Shown here in pieces: positions 1-11,900 of a DNA stretch of 64,000 nucleotides. Location of the stretch: positions 5,675,501 to 5,739,500 of the forward strand of contig NC_091677.1 in the NCBI RefSeq assembly GCF_042453785.1. The letters run 5' to 3'. Position 1 is the stretch's first letter. Each line of letters starts with the position of its first letter. The position numbers and the translations under genes are program-made. The notes below the pieces were generated by a model that saw only the letters and a program-made list of their open reading frames with translations, had not been told where the DNA came from and ran no database searches. Source of the stretch: Malus domestica (Eukaryota > Streptophyta > Magnoliopsida > Rosales > Rosaceae).

Positions 1-402
1 AGGGAAAATCGTGTGGTTGGAATGGTATGGAATAACAAGAGGGACAGCGGACTTTGGTTCGCTCCCCCGGAGTGGAAAGAGTGCAGGCTTGGAATTCAGT
101 TGCTACCGCTATTGCCGATCACCGAGGCCTTGTTTTCAGATGTTGGCTTTGTTAAGGATCTTGTGAAATGGACACTACCGGCTTTGAGTAGGGAGGGAGT
201 TGGGGAAGGATGGAAAGGATTTGTCTATTCCTTGGAAGGGATTTACGACAAAGAACTCGCTTTGGGGAAGATAAGGAATTTGAATGGTTACGATGATGGT
301 AACTCGCTTACTAATCTTCTGTGGTGGATCCACAGCAGAGGAGAGGCAGGAGCGGAATTCGGACTTGGACACAACGTTTGTTGGTCTAGGCACTATCATT
401 AA
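1..402 (+). CDS. C-terminal end of endo-1,3(4)-beta-glucanase (GH81), partial
   Basis: This open frame runs in from the window edge and ends at TAA 400-402. It encodes about 133 residues of the C-terminal catalytic region of a plant glycoside hydrolase family 81 protein. These enzymes hydrolyse beta-1,3-glucan (callose or fungal wall glucan). Recognisable segments are LGIQLLPLLPITEALF, GWKGFVYSLEGIYDKE and the near-terminal DDGNSLTNLLWWIHSRG, all typical of the family's conserved C-terminus. Many plant GH81 genes have few or no introns, and no splice site is needed here. The bulk of the gene lies upstream of the window, so the start, signal peptide and catalytic acids cannot be seen. The family call comes from remembered conservation. 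Confidence 0.88.
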   Translation, partial: RENRVVGMVWNNKRDSGLWFAPPEWKECRLGIQLLPLLPITEALFSDVGFVKDLVKWTLPALSREGVGEGWKGFVYSLEGIYDKELALGKIRNLNGYDDGNSLTNLLWWIHSRGEAGAEFGLGHNVCWSRHYH

Positions 403-831
403 ATTTCGTTGCACTATACTTTACGATTGTGATTTCGTTCTCCGTTGTATTTACTGTCATGTTTTGATTGACGTAGATTTGTCTTTCTACAGAATTGCGA
501 GCTTTCTATCTATTTCGATCCGTTGTATTTACCTGTTATTGTTGAAACCATCTGCTTTTCTGAAATATATCACATTTTATATGACTCTCACGTCGAAAAA
601 ACATTGACACAACGAGGGGAGGTCTCGAATTCTGAAATTTTAAACGTTCACAACAACGTTTTATTTCACAGCATGAACAGAACCGAAGCGGAATGCCATT
701 GGAAACTCACTGAGCCTGAACAAGGTCTCGGATGAGAAATCGCCCTACAAACGCCACACTAACCAATTCTTCGCCGTTACGCACTTGATTACATAGTTGA
801 GCAGTAAGGTCACACAAACGCCTGACGAGAA
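403..831. other. GH81 3' flank
   Basis: AT-rich sequence directly after the GH81 stop, probably containing its 3' UTR and terminator region. No further coding segment, RNA gene or repeat structure is convincing here. Confidence 0.5.
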
Positions 832-1203
832 TCAAGACCTGACTACGATAAAAAATGCAGACCAGAATAAGAACATAATAATAAAAAAGAACCAGAATTC
901 TTCATTGAGTGAGAAGTCATCTTCCGAATCCTGGTCATCTTCCGAATCCGAGTCATCTTCTGAACCTTGGTCATCCTCCATGCCTCCTAACACTGCTCTA
1001 GCTCCATCCCTTGGCTCCTGAAGTTGGGCTATTTGTTCTTCAACTTGGCGAATGAAAGCAATCAGTGCTCTGCGCACTTCAAGACTCAATGGTAAGTCAT
1101 CTTCCGAAGCTCGGCATCGACACATTTTGATTATTTCTGGTGGCTCCTGGCATGATATAAAATGTTTATGAGAAAGCAGACGGTATCGCCATCCATCGTA
1201 CAA
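832..1203 (-). CDS. Putative small acidic protein gene (weak)
   Basis: I do not recognise this protein. The minus-strand frame ends at 832. It holds a possible start at 1125 (MCRCRASEDDLPLSLEV) and a helical stretch with ALIAFIRQVEEQIAQLQ. A run of aspartate, serine and glutamate repeats (SEDDSDSEDDQDSEDD) follows, then a hydrophobic C-terminal stretch (FWFFFIIMFLFWSAFFIVV) that could be a tail anchor. A splice acceptor (gccag) sits at about 1152 on this strand. About 350-450 bp upstream, 1546-1650 is a CT-rich leader-like segment ending in a plausible donor (ctgag|gtacgc). This could be a two-exon gene or chance. The opposite strand carries a serine-rich frame over the same repeats, which lowers confidence. 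Confidence 0.28.
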   Translation of the reverse strand: MYDGWRYRLLSHKHFISCQEPPEIIKMCRCRASEDDLPLSLEVRRALIAFIRQVEEQIAQLQEPRDGARAVLGGMEDDQGSEDDSDSEDDQDSEDDFSLNEEFWFFFIIMFLFWSAFFIVVRS

Positions 1204-1293
1204 TATATGTCAAAAACAACTACTGAAAACTGTAGATTTAACGCGAAATGATGTCGGAAGAGGAGGCATTCCATTGAATCGCTCATCCATCTC

Positions 1294-1294
1294 G

Positions 1295-1325
<31 letters not shown>

Positions 1326-1326
1326 G
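1294..1326. repeat. CA/TA dinucleotide microsatellite
   Basis: A short CA run passes into about ten TA units, then normal sequence resumes. It is a simple sequence repeat, likely variable in length between accessions. Confidence 0.85.
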
Positions 1327-1650
1327 TTCATTTTTCCCTCTGGTGGACTGCATTGTTCATATTTTGGGCTCATTTTTTCCTTGGGACATTTTCTCAGCAA
1401 CCAAGCAAACAGAACACCGCGAACGTAAATTTGACATTCAACGAAAACAAACGAGAAACCGTATATCAAATTCGAAAGCAGATTACATAAAATGAGGTCG
1501 AAATTAGTGAATTAGATGACGGAGGAAGAAGAAGGGCGTACCTCAGCTGAGAAATCGGAGTTGGATTTGGAGAGAGGGAGAGGGAGGGGGAGAGGAAGAA
1601 ATTTGAAGTGCGCGCGTTTACGGACGCGGTTTGTGCCGTTGGGAATGGGA

Positions 1651-2843
1651 TTCCGCAGCCATTTGGGTCATTAGCTGCGGGTTTATTTGAAACAAAATAT
1701 GTTTGTGAAGATGGCCCAAAACGATAATTGGGTTACAAATTTGTTGGAGCCTAGGAGGAGTCCAATACTGCTAAAGCCCATTTTTCCATTAGGGGAAATT
1801 TCTCCTTATTAGTTAATTTTATAGTGTTCTCGAGAGTATATTTAAGTTAAGTCAAACAATGATTAACCATATTCAAATATTGAACTCGTCGTTTATAAAC
1901 CGAACCTGAGACCTCCCTAAAGAATGGAATACCATTAATAGGTAGTGCTAGTTGTAGAAAGCTTTTGAAAATGTCATATTCCAATGTTTCTATTATTCTA
2001 TTACGAGAAAAATCTGTCTTTAATTTTGAGATGAACTTTGACACTAGAGATTTTTGAAAACTTCATATTTTCCTTTTCTTATATGAGCGATAACGGGAGA
2101 GGAGAGTTCGAATGCATGACCTTATGCAAGAGTAAATGTTTTATTAACTAATTAAGTTTACATACATATCCCTGACAACATATCTCTAACATCATCTAAA
2201 TATATTGTTATTTTTGCATATGGGGTTAGACAAGTTGGTTTGGGTAGAATATGTCTCTCGTGCACTCCAGTTTAAAATCATTTTCATGAATAATAGTAGT
2301 ATAGAATATCACACTATCCCAAAAAAAAAAATCATTAGATCCTAAAATAGTTAGAATCTTAAAAGGCTAGTGTCACCGTCTCACCGTCTCACCCTCAAAT
2401 ACTTTCACAATTATTTTTAAAATAAACGTATCCAAAAACATTATTTTAAAAATAAATGCAGCCACTCAGCTTTAGAATTATCGTCACCTTACAACCACCA
2501 TCGTTCAAATTAACAATTAACACTCATCATTATCACTATATTTACACTCAACGAATTTCATGGTTGAATATCATAGTCATAGTCATAACCATAAAGTAAG
2601 AGTATCAATTCATAAATTCTAATCAAAACTCTAAATCATATCCTTTTCCTTGGCTAAAAAAAAATATCACATCCCTATTGGTTTCCAAATCTCAAGTGCC
2701 ATATTCAAATGCTAGTTTATATGTTTTTCACATACTACGCATATTCATAGCAAGGCCTTTGTTGCAATATTTTTAGGTCAATGCCCTTGTTACACTATAG
2801 GACAAAGCAAAAGCCACATTAAGTTGTACACCAACATAAAATT
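1651..2843. other. Intergenic, no gene seen
   Basis: AT-rich sequence with scattered stops in all frames. I find no coding segment, RNA gene or terminal-repeat element with a supported boundary. Confidence 0.5.
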
Positions 2844-2852
2844 ATTAGAGAG

Positions 2853-3050
2853 GGATTTGGATCCTCTCATGAGCTAATGGAGAGGATCATCTTGACCAAG
2901 CATTGTGGACCATTAATTTTCATCAAACGACTATAATTATTATACCTTTAAATGAACCCTTCCTATTTGTAGCCGTTGGATAAAAATCAATGGCCCACAA
3001 TGCTTGGTTAGGAGGATCCTCTCCATTAGCTCAGGAGAAGATCCAAATCC
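2853..3050. mobile_element. MULE-type MITE with long inverted repeats
   Basis: A 198-bp element begins GGATTTGGATCCTCTC and ends GAGAAGATCCAAATCC. The two arms are inverted repeats of roughly 85-90 bp, around a short AT-rich centre. Exact 9-bp direct repeats ATTAGAGAG flank it at 2844-2852 and 3051-3059. A 9-bp target duplication with long terminal inverted repeats is the signature of Mutator-superfamily MITEs. No transposase is encoded, so it would have been moved in trans. Confidence 0.85.
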
Positions 3051-3081
3051 ATTAGAGAGAGCTTGCATGCCATATATTCTA

Positions 3082-3235
3082 AGGAAAACTAATGAAAAGG
3101 GTTTGAAAACTTTGAGTTTTAATGATAAGGACAAAATAAAGGGTAAAGTGAATAGTACCAGGATTGACTTTTTAGTGTAAAAATGTGGTTTTTCGTTAAA
3201 GTGAACAGTACCGGGTGCTTTTCGTTAAAGTTCCC
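3082..3235 (+). mobile_element. Short MITE, copy 1
   Basis: A 154-bp non-coding element begins AGGAAAACTAATGAAAAG and ends CTTTTCGTTAAAGTTCCC. The ends form an imperfect 18-bp inverted repeat. Exact 9-bp direct repeats TATATTCTA flank it at 3073-3081 and 3236-3244. The duplication length again suggests mobilisation by a Mutator-type transposase. It lies only 31 bp from the previous MITE, and an inverted copy is at 3902-4055. Confidence 0.85.
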
Positions 3236-3244
3236 TATATTCTA

Positions 3245-3552
3245 TCATTACCTCACCCGACAAACCTCTCATTCAATCAAAGCCTTTGAGTTGAAGAATT
3301 CAAGATTATGAGATGGATTTACATTAATTAATGAATTAATTAAACAACCTTATAAAACAACTCAAAAGACAAAAGCCCTCCTCCTCCTTCGTAACTTCGA
3401 GAGCACCTTATATATAGCAGGTTTATCATAATACAATTGTATTATCACAGTTAGTGTACTAGACTGTGCTTTCGACATCCAAAAAATCTCTCCTTGCTTA
3501 CTTGTAGTTGGAGAGCAAATGAAACAAATAAAACAAGTTAAAAGTTGGGTTT
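3245..3552. other. Intergenic, no gene seen
   Basis: Spacer between the MITE and the SINE. It is AT-rich with no supported feature. Confidence 0.45.
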
Positions 3553-3725
3553 GTTACTCAGTACTATAGTCCGGTGATATTCATCTTAACTTGGAAGTAA
3601 GAAGTTTTATGTTCGAATCTCGTGGATGTTGAATTCGATACCAAATTAGACTGTCCATTGTGTGGCTTAACCGAACTCATTTTCTCCTTAATGTGAAAAT
3701 ATCGATGATGTATTAAAGAAAAAGC
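3553..3725 (+). mobile_element. tRNA-derived SINE, copy 1
   Basis: This segment resembles 51005-51174 over its whole length. Shared parts include the A-box-like start (tagtccggtgata), the B-box-like motif GTTCGAATCTCGTGGAT, GAATTCGATACCAAATTAG, and the A-rich tail after AATATCGATG. A and B boxes plus an A-rich end point to a tRNA-derived SINE transcribed by Pol III. Its target duplication is not clean. Confidence 0.65.
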
Positions 3726-3901
3726 TGTATTTTGTAGAATTGTTTATTGCCGTTTGATCAACATGCTCACATTCGGAGATCATGGCCGTTGGGAGACTGT
3801 GCTGGCAGTGAGAGAATGAGATCTCACAGTATTTCAGTATTTGTTTATTAATTGATTTCAAAGTCCTCCGCGGCCTCGTTATTTGACTATTTATTTTTTT
3901 T

Positions 3902-4055
3902 GGGAACTTTAACGAAAAGCATCCGGTACTGTTCACTTTAACGAAAAACCATATTTTTACACTAAAAAGTCAATTCTGGTACTATTCACTTTACCCTTTA
4001 TTTTGTCCTTATCATTAAAACTCAAAGTTTTCAAGCCCTTTTCATTAGTTTTCCT
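3902..4055 (-). mobile_element. Short MITE, copy 2 (inverted)
   Basis: Reverse-complement copy of the 154-bp MITE at 3082-3235, with scattered substitutions. It begins GGGAACTTTAACGAAAAG and ends in TTAGTTTTCCT. The flanks are T-rich (3893-3901 and 4056-4064 match at 8 of 9), so its target duplication is suggestive only. With copy 1 it could form a long hairpin across the 666 bp between them. Confidence 0.8.
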
Positions 4056-4407
4056 TTTTTTTTTCTTTTTTTTTTCATACAAAAACTTTGTTTAGTCACC
4101 TCCCCTTGATGCAAAATTAACACAACTACGCAGTACTTCAACGGCAAAAGTTTTTAACCTAACAGAGTGAAAGCCTTGTCGGTCAAGCAATGCAAGTCTT
4201 TTTATATGTTAGGCGTGAGCACCATCTCAATAAGATTTTTCATTTTGCTTTTAGCTTATTAGGTATTAGCCACCGTTGCCAGCTGTTGTTTCCACATACG
4301 GAACATGTTCAAGAATGAAACTCAAAAGAATTGACGGGAGCACACACAAGCGGTGAATCATGCGATTTAATTCGATGCAAAGCAAAGAAACTTACTAGGG
4401 CTTAACA
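4056..4407. other. Intergenic, no gene seen
   Basis: T-rich start followed by ordinary AT-rich sequence up to the Cassandra LTR. No supported feature. Confidence 0.45.
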
Positions 4408-4412
4408 TGCTA

Positions 4413-4705
4413 GGTAACATCTCACATCGTCCAGGGTAGTGAATCTTGTAAGTCTTATATGTATATTCACATCTCTACCTAACATGAGGTCTTTTGGGAA
4501 TTCACTGGTTTCAGGTTATATCGGAAATCCGAAGTTAAGTGAGTTTGTGCGAGAGCAATTCTAGGATGGATGACCCACTAGGAAGTTCTTGTGTGAGTTC
4601 CTATAAATAAAACCGTGAGGGCGTGGTTGGGGCCCAAAGTGAACAATATCGTGATACGGCAGAGTTAAACCCGAGATGTGGTGGGGCCCAAGCTGGGATG
4701 TGACA
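4413..4705 (+). mobile_element. Cassandra-type solo LTR carrying a 5S rRNA-like segment
   Basis: A 293-bp segment ends GGGATGTGACA and is flanked by exact 5-bp repeats TGCTA (4408-4412 and 4706-4710). Its start GGTAACATC looks like a mutated TG. Positions about 4525-4600 closely resemble plant 5S rRNA. They include the internal control region: CGAAGTTAAG near the A box, GCGAGAGC, and TAGGATGGATGACCCACTAGG-like sequence at the C box. A 5S promoter inside an LTR defines the Cassandra TRIM elements known in many land plants. With one LTR and one target duplication this is a solo LTR. It is not a true 5S gene. Confidence 0.88.
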
Positions 4706-4710
4706 TGCTA

Positions 4711-5914
4711 AGAATCCTCTTGAAAGGGAGGGGCGCCTTTGGCAACGCAAACACAAATAGTGTACACAATAAGTTTTACCTAAAATCAAGTTTACAGCTT
4801 GGAACGGTTTCTATGGAAAACAACTTGAAAGGGTTGTTCTTTAATATAATTAAAAAAATTGTGGTTAGTTGCCCTCAAATTTTTACTTTTGCTTGAAAAC
4901 AAAGAAAATATACATTGAATATAAGTTATTTTTAATTTTAACACATATGATAATACGTGGGGAAATTGAACATAAAACATTAAATGTAGAAGTAAACTTG
5001 CACATCAAATAAGAGTTTGAATAATATCTTTGAAAAAAAAAAGAGTATGAATAATATCTGTTGAGAACATTACTAAATTTCAATTAGGAGAAAAAAACAA
5101 GAAGTAAAAATTCAAAACAAAAAGATACACAGGAAGGAACAGCTAAGAGCCAGGCGTTACATATGCTAAGCATAAAATTTGTGATCATCCTGTGAAGTAA
5201 TTTTGCAATCATTGTTTTTTGGCAACTCTGCATGTGTAGTCTCTCACTGGTTACTGGAGAGATAGAGAGAGACAGACAGGCTACTTCCGAAGTCGCCCCC
5301 ACGTTAACTAGCGTGTTTTGTGGAGTTGCAACTTTTTTTCCTCCCGCTCTCTACCTTTTTTCACGAAAATATCAAACTTTCTCGGGAACCATTGCGGCAT
5401 TCGAAGATTCAATCATTTACGAGATAGGTACGAATTTGTTCGAGCATTTAGTTTCTGGGTTTTGTTTTTGAACTGTTTTAAAGATCTGGGTTGCTGCATT
5501 TGCCCAGTAAAGTTATGAACTTTGTAGTGTAGATCTGGGTTTTAAAGCTTGAAGCTTGCCGATGGAGGGTTTTTTTGATCTGATTTGTGCTCAAATTTTG
5601 GGGTTTTGGTTGTTAAATTTGTTCTTTCGGTGGTTCTGTGAACTGGGTAGTGCTTAGATTCTGTGAATTTTGGTTGATCTGAAACTTTCCGGGGTTTTGG
5701 GAAACAGTGAAGGAGTTAGAAGAAGACATTGGATTTTGCCTGGAAATTTTGAATTAGGACATTTGGGGATTGTATTTTTGTGATGTAATGGCATCTGTTG
5801 TATAATCATCAGTGAAAGTCACTATTGTTGTCATTGAATTTGGAAAGTTTGGTGATGGAATTGATATAATAAGCCAAAAAATAAGCAAAATTTAGCATTC
5901 AATTCCACACAAAC
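4711..5914 (+). promoter_or_regulatory. PERK upstream region and probable 5' leader with intron
   Basis: No coding segment is supported here. The right part (about 5300-5914) looks like the leader of the PERK gene. CT-rich sequence around 5340-5390 leads to a plausible donor near 5426 (gagatag|gtacg). T- and G-rich intron-like sequence then runs to the region just before the ATG at 5915. Transcription start and leader splicing are guesses. A transcript alignment showing a leader intron from about 5427 would confirm them. Confidence 0.4.
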
Positions 5915-8900
5915 ATGTCTTCAACAACCTCACCTTCTCCAAATTCTTCCCCTTATGCGGTCCCACCAACTTCACCTGATACCTCGTCACCACCCCCATC
6001 AAATTCTTCAACTACCCCAACTACCACTGCAACCCCTTCTGACGCTTCACCTCCCCGTGCCCAATCTCCTCCTCCAGCATCACCAGCTGCTCCCACTCCA
6101 AAATCGTCACCACCGCCGTCAACTCCGCCACCAACTTCACCACCGCCTTCCACGCCTCAGGCTCCACCACCTTCCACGCCTCAGGCTCCACCGCCTTCCA
6201 CACCGCAGGTTCCACCGCCTTCCACTCCTCAGGCTCCACCACCATCCCCTCCACAGTCTCCACCCCCATCATCTCCGGCATCATCCCCGCCATCACCTCC
6301 TCCAGCATCACCACCACCTTCTCCACCAGCTGCCTCTCCTCCGGCTACGTCTGAATCCCCACCACCTGCATCAAAGGGTTCTCCCCCTCCCAAATCTTCC
6401 CCACGTCCAGCACAAGCCTCACCTCCACCTAAGTCCACAGAGTCACCACCTCCTCCAGCTGATGTCCCGCCACCTTCGTCCGCTTCTCCACCACCACCAC
6501 AAGGAGAAGCACCAAAAAAATCTCCTCCATCCCCCACTGTCACACCTCCTCCATCTGGCTCCAAATCTGCTCCTCCACCAGCTGATAAATCTCCCCCTGC
6601 ACCCACGGTGCAATCATTACCTCCTTCGGTCGCTTCATCTTCTTCACCTCCTGTTACTTCTCCTACCCTGCCTAGTAGTAATTCGTCAAGTCCCCCTCCC
6701 TTACCACAGAAGCCAACTGCAAGGTCAACCACTGGTGCCAATGTGACATCAAATGCCACATCTGGAAAGAAAGGAGGGTTAAACACTGGAGGAGCTGTGG
6801 CAATTGGAGTTGTAGTTGGATTCCTGGTGCTCAGTCTTGTTGTCATGGCGGTGTGGTACAGAAAGAAGCAGAAGAAAAGAAGAGCTGGAGAAAATTTTGC
6901 GTACAACATGCCTTCCCCCTTTGCTTCATCCCAGAATTCAGGTAACTCATTGAGCATGCACTACTTGAATGATATCATTTTCATTTTTTTGTTCGCTGAC
7001 ACTTTTTCAAACTTGCTTCATTGACAAGGAACTGTAGCAGCTGTTTTATACGAATTGGATGAGCTTGCTTATTAAAAATTGCTTTATTTTCTTGTTGGTT
7101 TCTGCCATTCTACTTTCTTTTAGCACCATTAGTTCTTATACGACCTTTAGGCTTTAACATTGTAGAAAATCATATTAGAAGTAAGCTTTTGAGTTAGCTA
7201 GCAAGCTTTAGTTGAATGTGCGATGAGGTAATTGGATTCAAACTAATGAACTTTTTTCTGCTCTCCAGATTCGGTATTTCTTAAGCCTTATTCTCCAGCT
7301 CCCCTCATAGGAAATAGTTCTGGCAGTGATTTGATATATGCACAATCAGATGGTGGCGTAAACAATTCAAAGTCATGGTTCACATACGAAGAACTAAGCA
7401 AAGCCACAAATGGGTTTTCAAAACAGAACCTTTTGGGCGAAGGTGGATTTGGTTGTGTATACAAAGGTGTTTTGGAAGACGAAAGAGAAGTTGCTGTAAA
7501 ACAGCTCAAAATTGGTGGGGGACAAGGGGAACGTGAGTTTAAAGCTGAAGTTGAAATTATTAGTCGAGTTCACCATCGCCATTTGGTTTCCCTGGTTGGT
7601 TATTGTATATCTGAGCATCAAAGGTTGCTTGTCTACGACTTCGTTCCAAATGATACACTTCATTACCATCTTCATGGTGAGTCTTCTGATTTTGAAAGCA
7701 AGACCAATCTAATATGTTCAGGAACAAAATTAGGGGGCTTGTGTTATATCCTGTTGGGTTTGATATAGATATCTTTTAATTGAATTATTAACTAGTATTC
7801 TTATAAGTGATGGCTACGTTAACCTGTGCCAAATAACTTGCTAATGCTGCAAATGGTGCTTGGTAATTTATGCTTCAAAGTCAATGCATGTAGTTCTCTT
7901 GTCTACATGGGGTAAATGTGAAGCATAATTTTGAAGTGTAATTCTCGTTTGTCTGTAAGCATCTTGTGAAAAATTGTACCTCTTTTAACTTCCCTCTATT
8001 GAAAACTGCAGGTGAGGGCATGCCGGTTCTGGATTGGGCAACCAGAGTCAAGGTTGCTGCTGGTGCAGCTCGTGGAATAGCTTACTTACATGAAGATTGT
8101 GAGTTTATTCTTCTGTTCTCGACCTCCCAATTTCAGATTTGACTTTTCTAGACCTTGGTTTGTTTGAGTACAAACACTGGCAACTGTTCTATTATTTGTT
8201 AATTCAATGAACAGTATCCTTTCCTTTTGCCATAAATTTCCATTCGGTACAAACAGTGATTGATTCTATGCAACAGCCATTAGTCAATAATCATACAGAA
8301 ACTAAGTGTAAGCGAGGGCCCTGTACATGAGAGTTTATGGTTCACACTAATTTCCAAGGCCTTCAACTCTCCGAGTAATATTAACAATTGGGAAAGAATT
8401 TCTTTGCTGTCAACACAATGACATCTTTCATACAAACAAGCTTCATTTCTGAATTTAATTGTGCTCTATGCTTTAAAGTTTTTATTTCCAATATGGTAAC
8501 CCAACGGCTAGTTATATACAACAACAACAAAGCCTTTTCCCACTAAGTGGGGTCGGCTATATGAATCCTAGAACGCCATTGCGCTCGGTTTTGTGTCATG
8601 TCCTCCGTTAGATCCAAGTACTCTAAGTCTTTTCTTAGAGTCTCTTCCAAAGTTGTCCTAGGTCTTCCTCTACCCCTTCGGCCCTGAACCTCTGTCCCGT
8701 AGTCACATCTTCTAACCGGAGCGTCAGTCGGCCTTCTTTGCACATGTTCAAAATCACCGGAGCCGATTTTCTCTCATCTTTCCTACAATTTCGGCTACTC
8801 CTACTTTACCTCGGATATCCTCATTCCCAATCTTATCCTTTCTCGTGTGCCCACACATCCCACGAAGCATCCTCATCTCCGCTACACCCATTTTGTGTAC

Positions 8901-11900
8901 GTGTTGATGCTTCACCACCCAACATTCTGTGCCATACAACATCGCTAGCCTTATTGCCGTCCTATAAAATTTTCCCTTGAGCTTCAGTGGCCTACGACGG
9001 TCACACAACACGCCGGATGCACTCTTTCCATCCAGCTCGTATTCTATGGTTGAGATCTCCATCTAATTCTCCGTTCTCTTGCAAGATAGATCCTAGGTAG
9101 CGAAAACGATCGCTTTTTGTGATCTTCGCTAGATTGCTCCAGTCATTAGTGTGGATAAGTATATAAATGGATAGAGATAGGAAAGCAAACACAAGATGTA
9201 CGTGGTTCACCCAGATTGGCTACGTCCACGGAATAGAAGAGTTCTCATTAATTGTGAAGGGTTTACACAAGTACATAGGTTCAAGCTCTCATTTAGTGAG
9301 TACAAGTGAATGATTTAGTACAAATGACATTAGGAAATATTGTGGGAGAATGATCTCGTAATCACGAAACTTCTAAGTATCGGAGTGTGGTGTCGTCTTG
9401 ACTTGCCTTATCTGTCTCATAGGTAGATGTGGCATCTTCTCTGGAAGTACTCTTCCTCCATCCAGGGGTGGTATCTTTAACTGGTGGAGATGCACAAGGT
9501 AATGTATCAATTTCACTTGAAGCTTACTTGTAGTTTCAGGCTTGGTCAAGCGCGATACAAACCATGTAGTAGGAGTCCCCCAAGTCGCCGAGCTAGGGGG
9601 TCTGCTGAAAGAGGTGACAGACAAGGTAAGCAATCAGAGCTCCGACTGATTGTTCACCTTCTCCCCATCTTGCAGCAGCATGAAGGATAAAGAGAAGAAA
9701 AATGAGAAGAGATGATATGAGATACTTTTGCTTTTGAAGAAGTAACTTTCCACAGGCTTATTCTTGAACTGAGCTGGAGGGTTTTCTGGTTTCCTCCAGA
9801 GTATAAGGCCGACTGAAGAATTTGAGGGTCAAAACAAGTCCATCAAATCTAGAGTACGTTCCACCCTGCTGATATGGGATACTTTTGCTTTTGACAGAGT
9901 AATGAATGTATCGGCACGTGTGCTGTTACGCTTGTCTCCACATGCTTCCTTGTATCCTTCGCACTTGCCCTATCTGTTCCTCAAGCAGATGCGGAATCTT
10001 CCCTGGAAACATAAGATGTTGAAGATGAGTACTCGAGAGCAATGCCAGGTAAGTAATCAGGTAAGGGGTTCCAGGCAGTCAGTTCCTGGCTGGAAGCTTG
10101 ATTCCAAGTGCTGACTAATTGCTCTCTTTCTCCTTGTCTTGCAGGTAAAAACAAGGCCAAAAGAAAAGACAGGGAAAAAGCATGATATGGGATACTCTTG
10201 CTTTTAACCCTGATGATATGAGATATTCTTGCTCTAGTATAGCTTGTTTGCAGAGGTATTATCGGGGGGAAAGAAAGCTGAATATTTCGAAAGGCTTCGT
10301 TGGGAGTGCCCTCTCAGATATGATGAAGGGTTGAGCATTTTTGCAGGTCTGCCTGTCCGTTGGGGATGGAGGTCGACATATATAGGAGTCTCCCTAACAA
10401 CAAGTAGTAATGCTATTCCTTTACCCTGCTTGGTCATAGCACGGTAGTGGGAGCTGCCAGTTTCACATGTTTTAACTCTGTCAGAGCACTTTGAAAAAGT
10501 GGTCTGTGGTATCTGGCTCTCGAGATTCGGAGAACGATGCCTCTTCGATTTTTGAGAAAGCAATCATGCTGGGGGTATGACTCTCGAGATTCGGAGAGCA
10601 GTGTCTCTTCGATTTTTGAGGAAGTAATCATGTTGGGAGTCTGGCTCTCGAGATTCGGAGGGTAGTGCCTCTTCGATTTTGGAGCAAGCAATCTTGTTGG
10701 GAGTGTTGTCTCGAATGTGAGTAAAGGTTGGGCATGTTTGCTAGTCTACCTTGCCACGAAGCACAAAGGTTGACACACAGGGACTTTCCAATTATCCAGC
10801 AATGGTACTGTTCCTTTACCCTCTCTTCGATTTTGAGAAAGTAGTCATGTTGGGAGTCTGGCTCTCGAGATTCGGAGGACGGTGCCTCTTCGATTTTGGA
10901 GCAAGCAATCTTATTGGGAGTGTTTTCTCGAATGTGAGTAAAGGTTGGGCATGTTTGCTAGTCTACCTTGCCACGAAGCACAGAGGTTGACACACCGGGA
11001 CTTTCCAATTATCCAGCAGTGGTACTGTTCCTTTACAGTTGTGGGTAATAATATGGTAGCTAGACCTTCAAAATTTATGTGTCTAAACTTTTGTTAGTGC
11101 TGTTTCTTTGCTATTCTTTTACCTTTCTTGGTCAGAGCGATGTAGTGGGAGCTGCAAGCTTCACGTGCTCAACTTTGGCAGAGAACTTTGGCAAAGTTAT
11201 TTGTGGTACCCATGAGCTATTGTTGCGTGTGGGAAGTGGGTGATTGAACAGTAAGATTCATGTGCTTTCTACTTCAACAGAAGTCTTCGACAGAATGCCC
11301 ATAATTTCTGCAAAGCTGAGTGTGCGTGTGACAGGTGTTGACAAGGCTAGAAAAGTAGGTGCCTCTTCGATTTCTGAGATCGGCCCTCGTGGTCTCTGAG
11401 CAGCCCAGCTTTTGAGAAAGCGAGCGCCTCTTCGATTGATTCGGAGAACGATGCCTCATCGATTTTTGAGAAAGCAATCATGCTGGGGGTCTGGCTCTCG
11501 AGATTCGGGGAGCAGTGTCTCTTCGATTTTTGAGAAAGTAATCATGTTGGGAGTCTGGCTCTCGAGATTCGGAGGGCGGTGCCTCTTCGATTTTGGAGCA
11601 AGCAATCTTGTTGGGAGTGTTTTCTCGAATGTGAGTAAAGGTTGGGCATGTTTGCTAGTCTACCTTGCCACGAAGCACAGAGGTTGACACACAGGGACTT
11701 TCCAATTATCCAGCAATGGTACTGTTCCTTTACCCTCTCTTCGATTTTTAAGAAAGTAGTCATGTTGGGAGTCTGGCTCTCGAGATTCGGAGGACGGTGC
11801 CTCTTCGATTTTGGAGCAAGCAATCTTATTGGGAGTGTTTTCTTGAATGTGAGTAAAGGTTGGGCATGTTTGCTAGTCTACCTTGCCACGAAGCACAGAG

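Noticed and set aside
797..1021. Plus-strand serine-rich ORF
   Set aside because: It overlaps the acidic repeats of the minus-strand frame, has no leader or splice support, and looks like a shadow of the repeats. The minus strand is only slightly better.
4525..4600. 5S rRNA gene
   Set aside because: The match is diverged and embedded in an LTR with its own target duplication, so it is a Cassandra element rather than a functional 5S gene.
5953..6957. Long open frames in other frames and on the opposite strand of the PERK proline-rich exon
   Set aside because: The biased Pro/Ser codon repeats remove stops from all frames. The Gly/Glu-rich and His/Leu-rich products match no family, while the PERK frame continues through seven further exons.
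8738..9210. Host genes on either strand of LINE segment A
   Set aside because: The minus-strand pieces are frameshifted LINE C-terminus, and the plus-strand frames are their complements.
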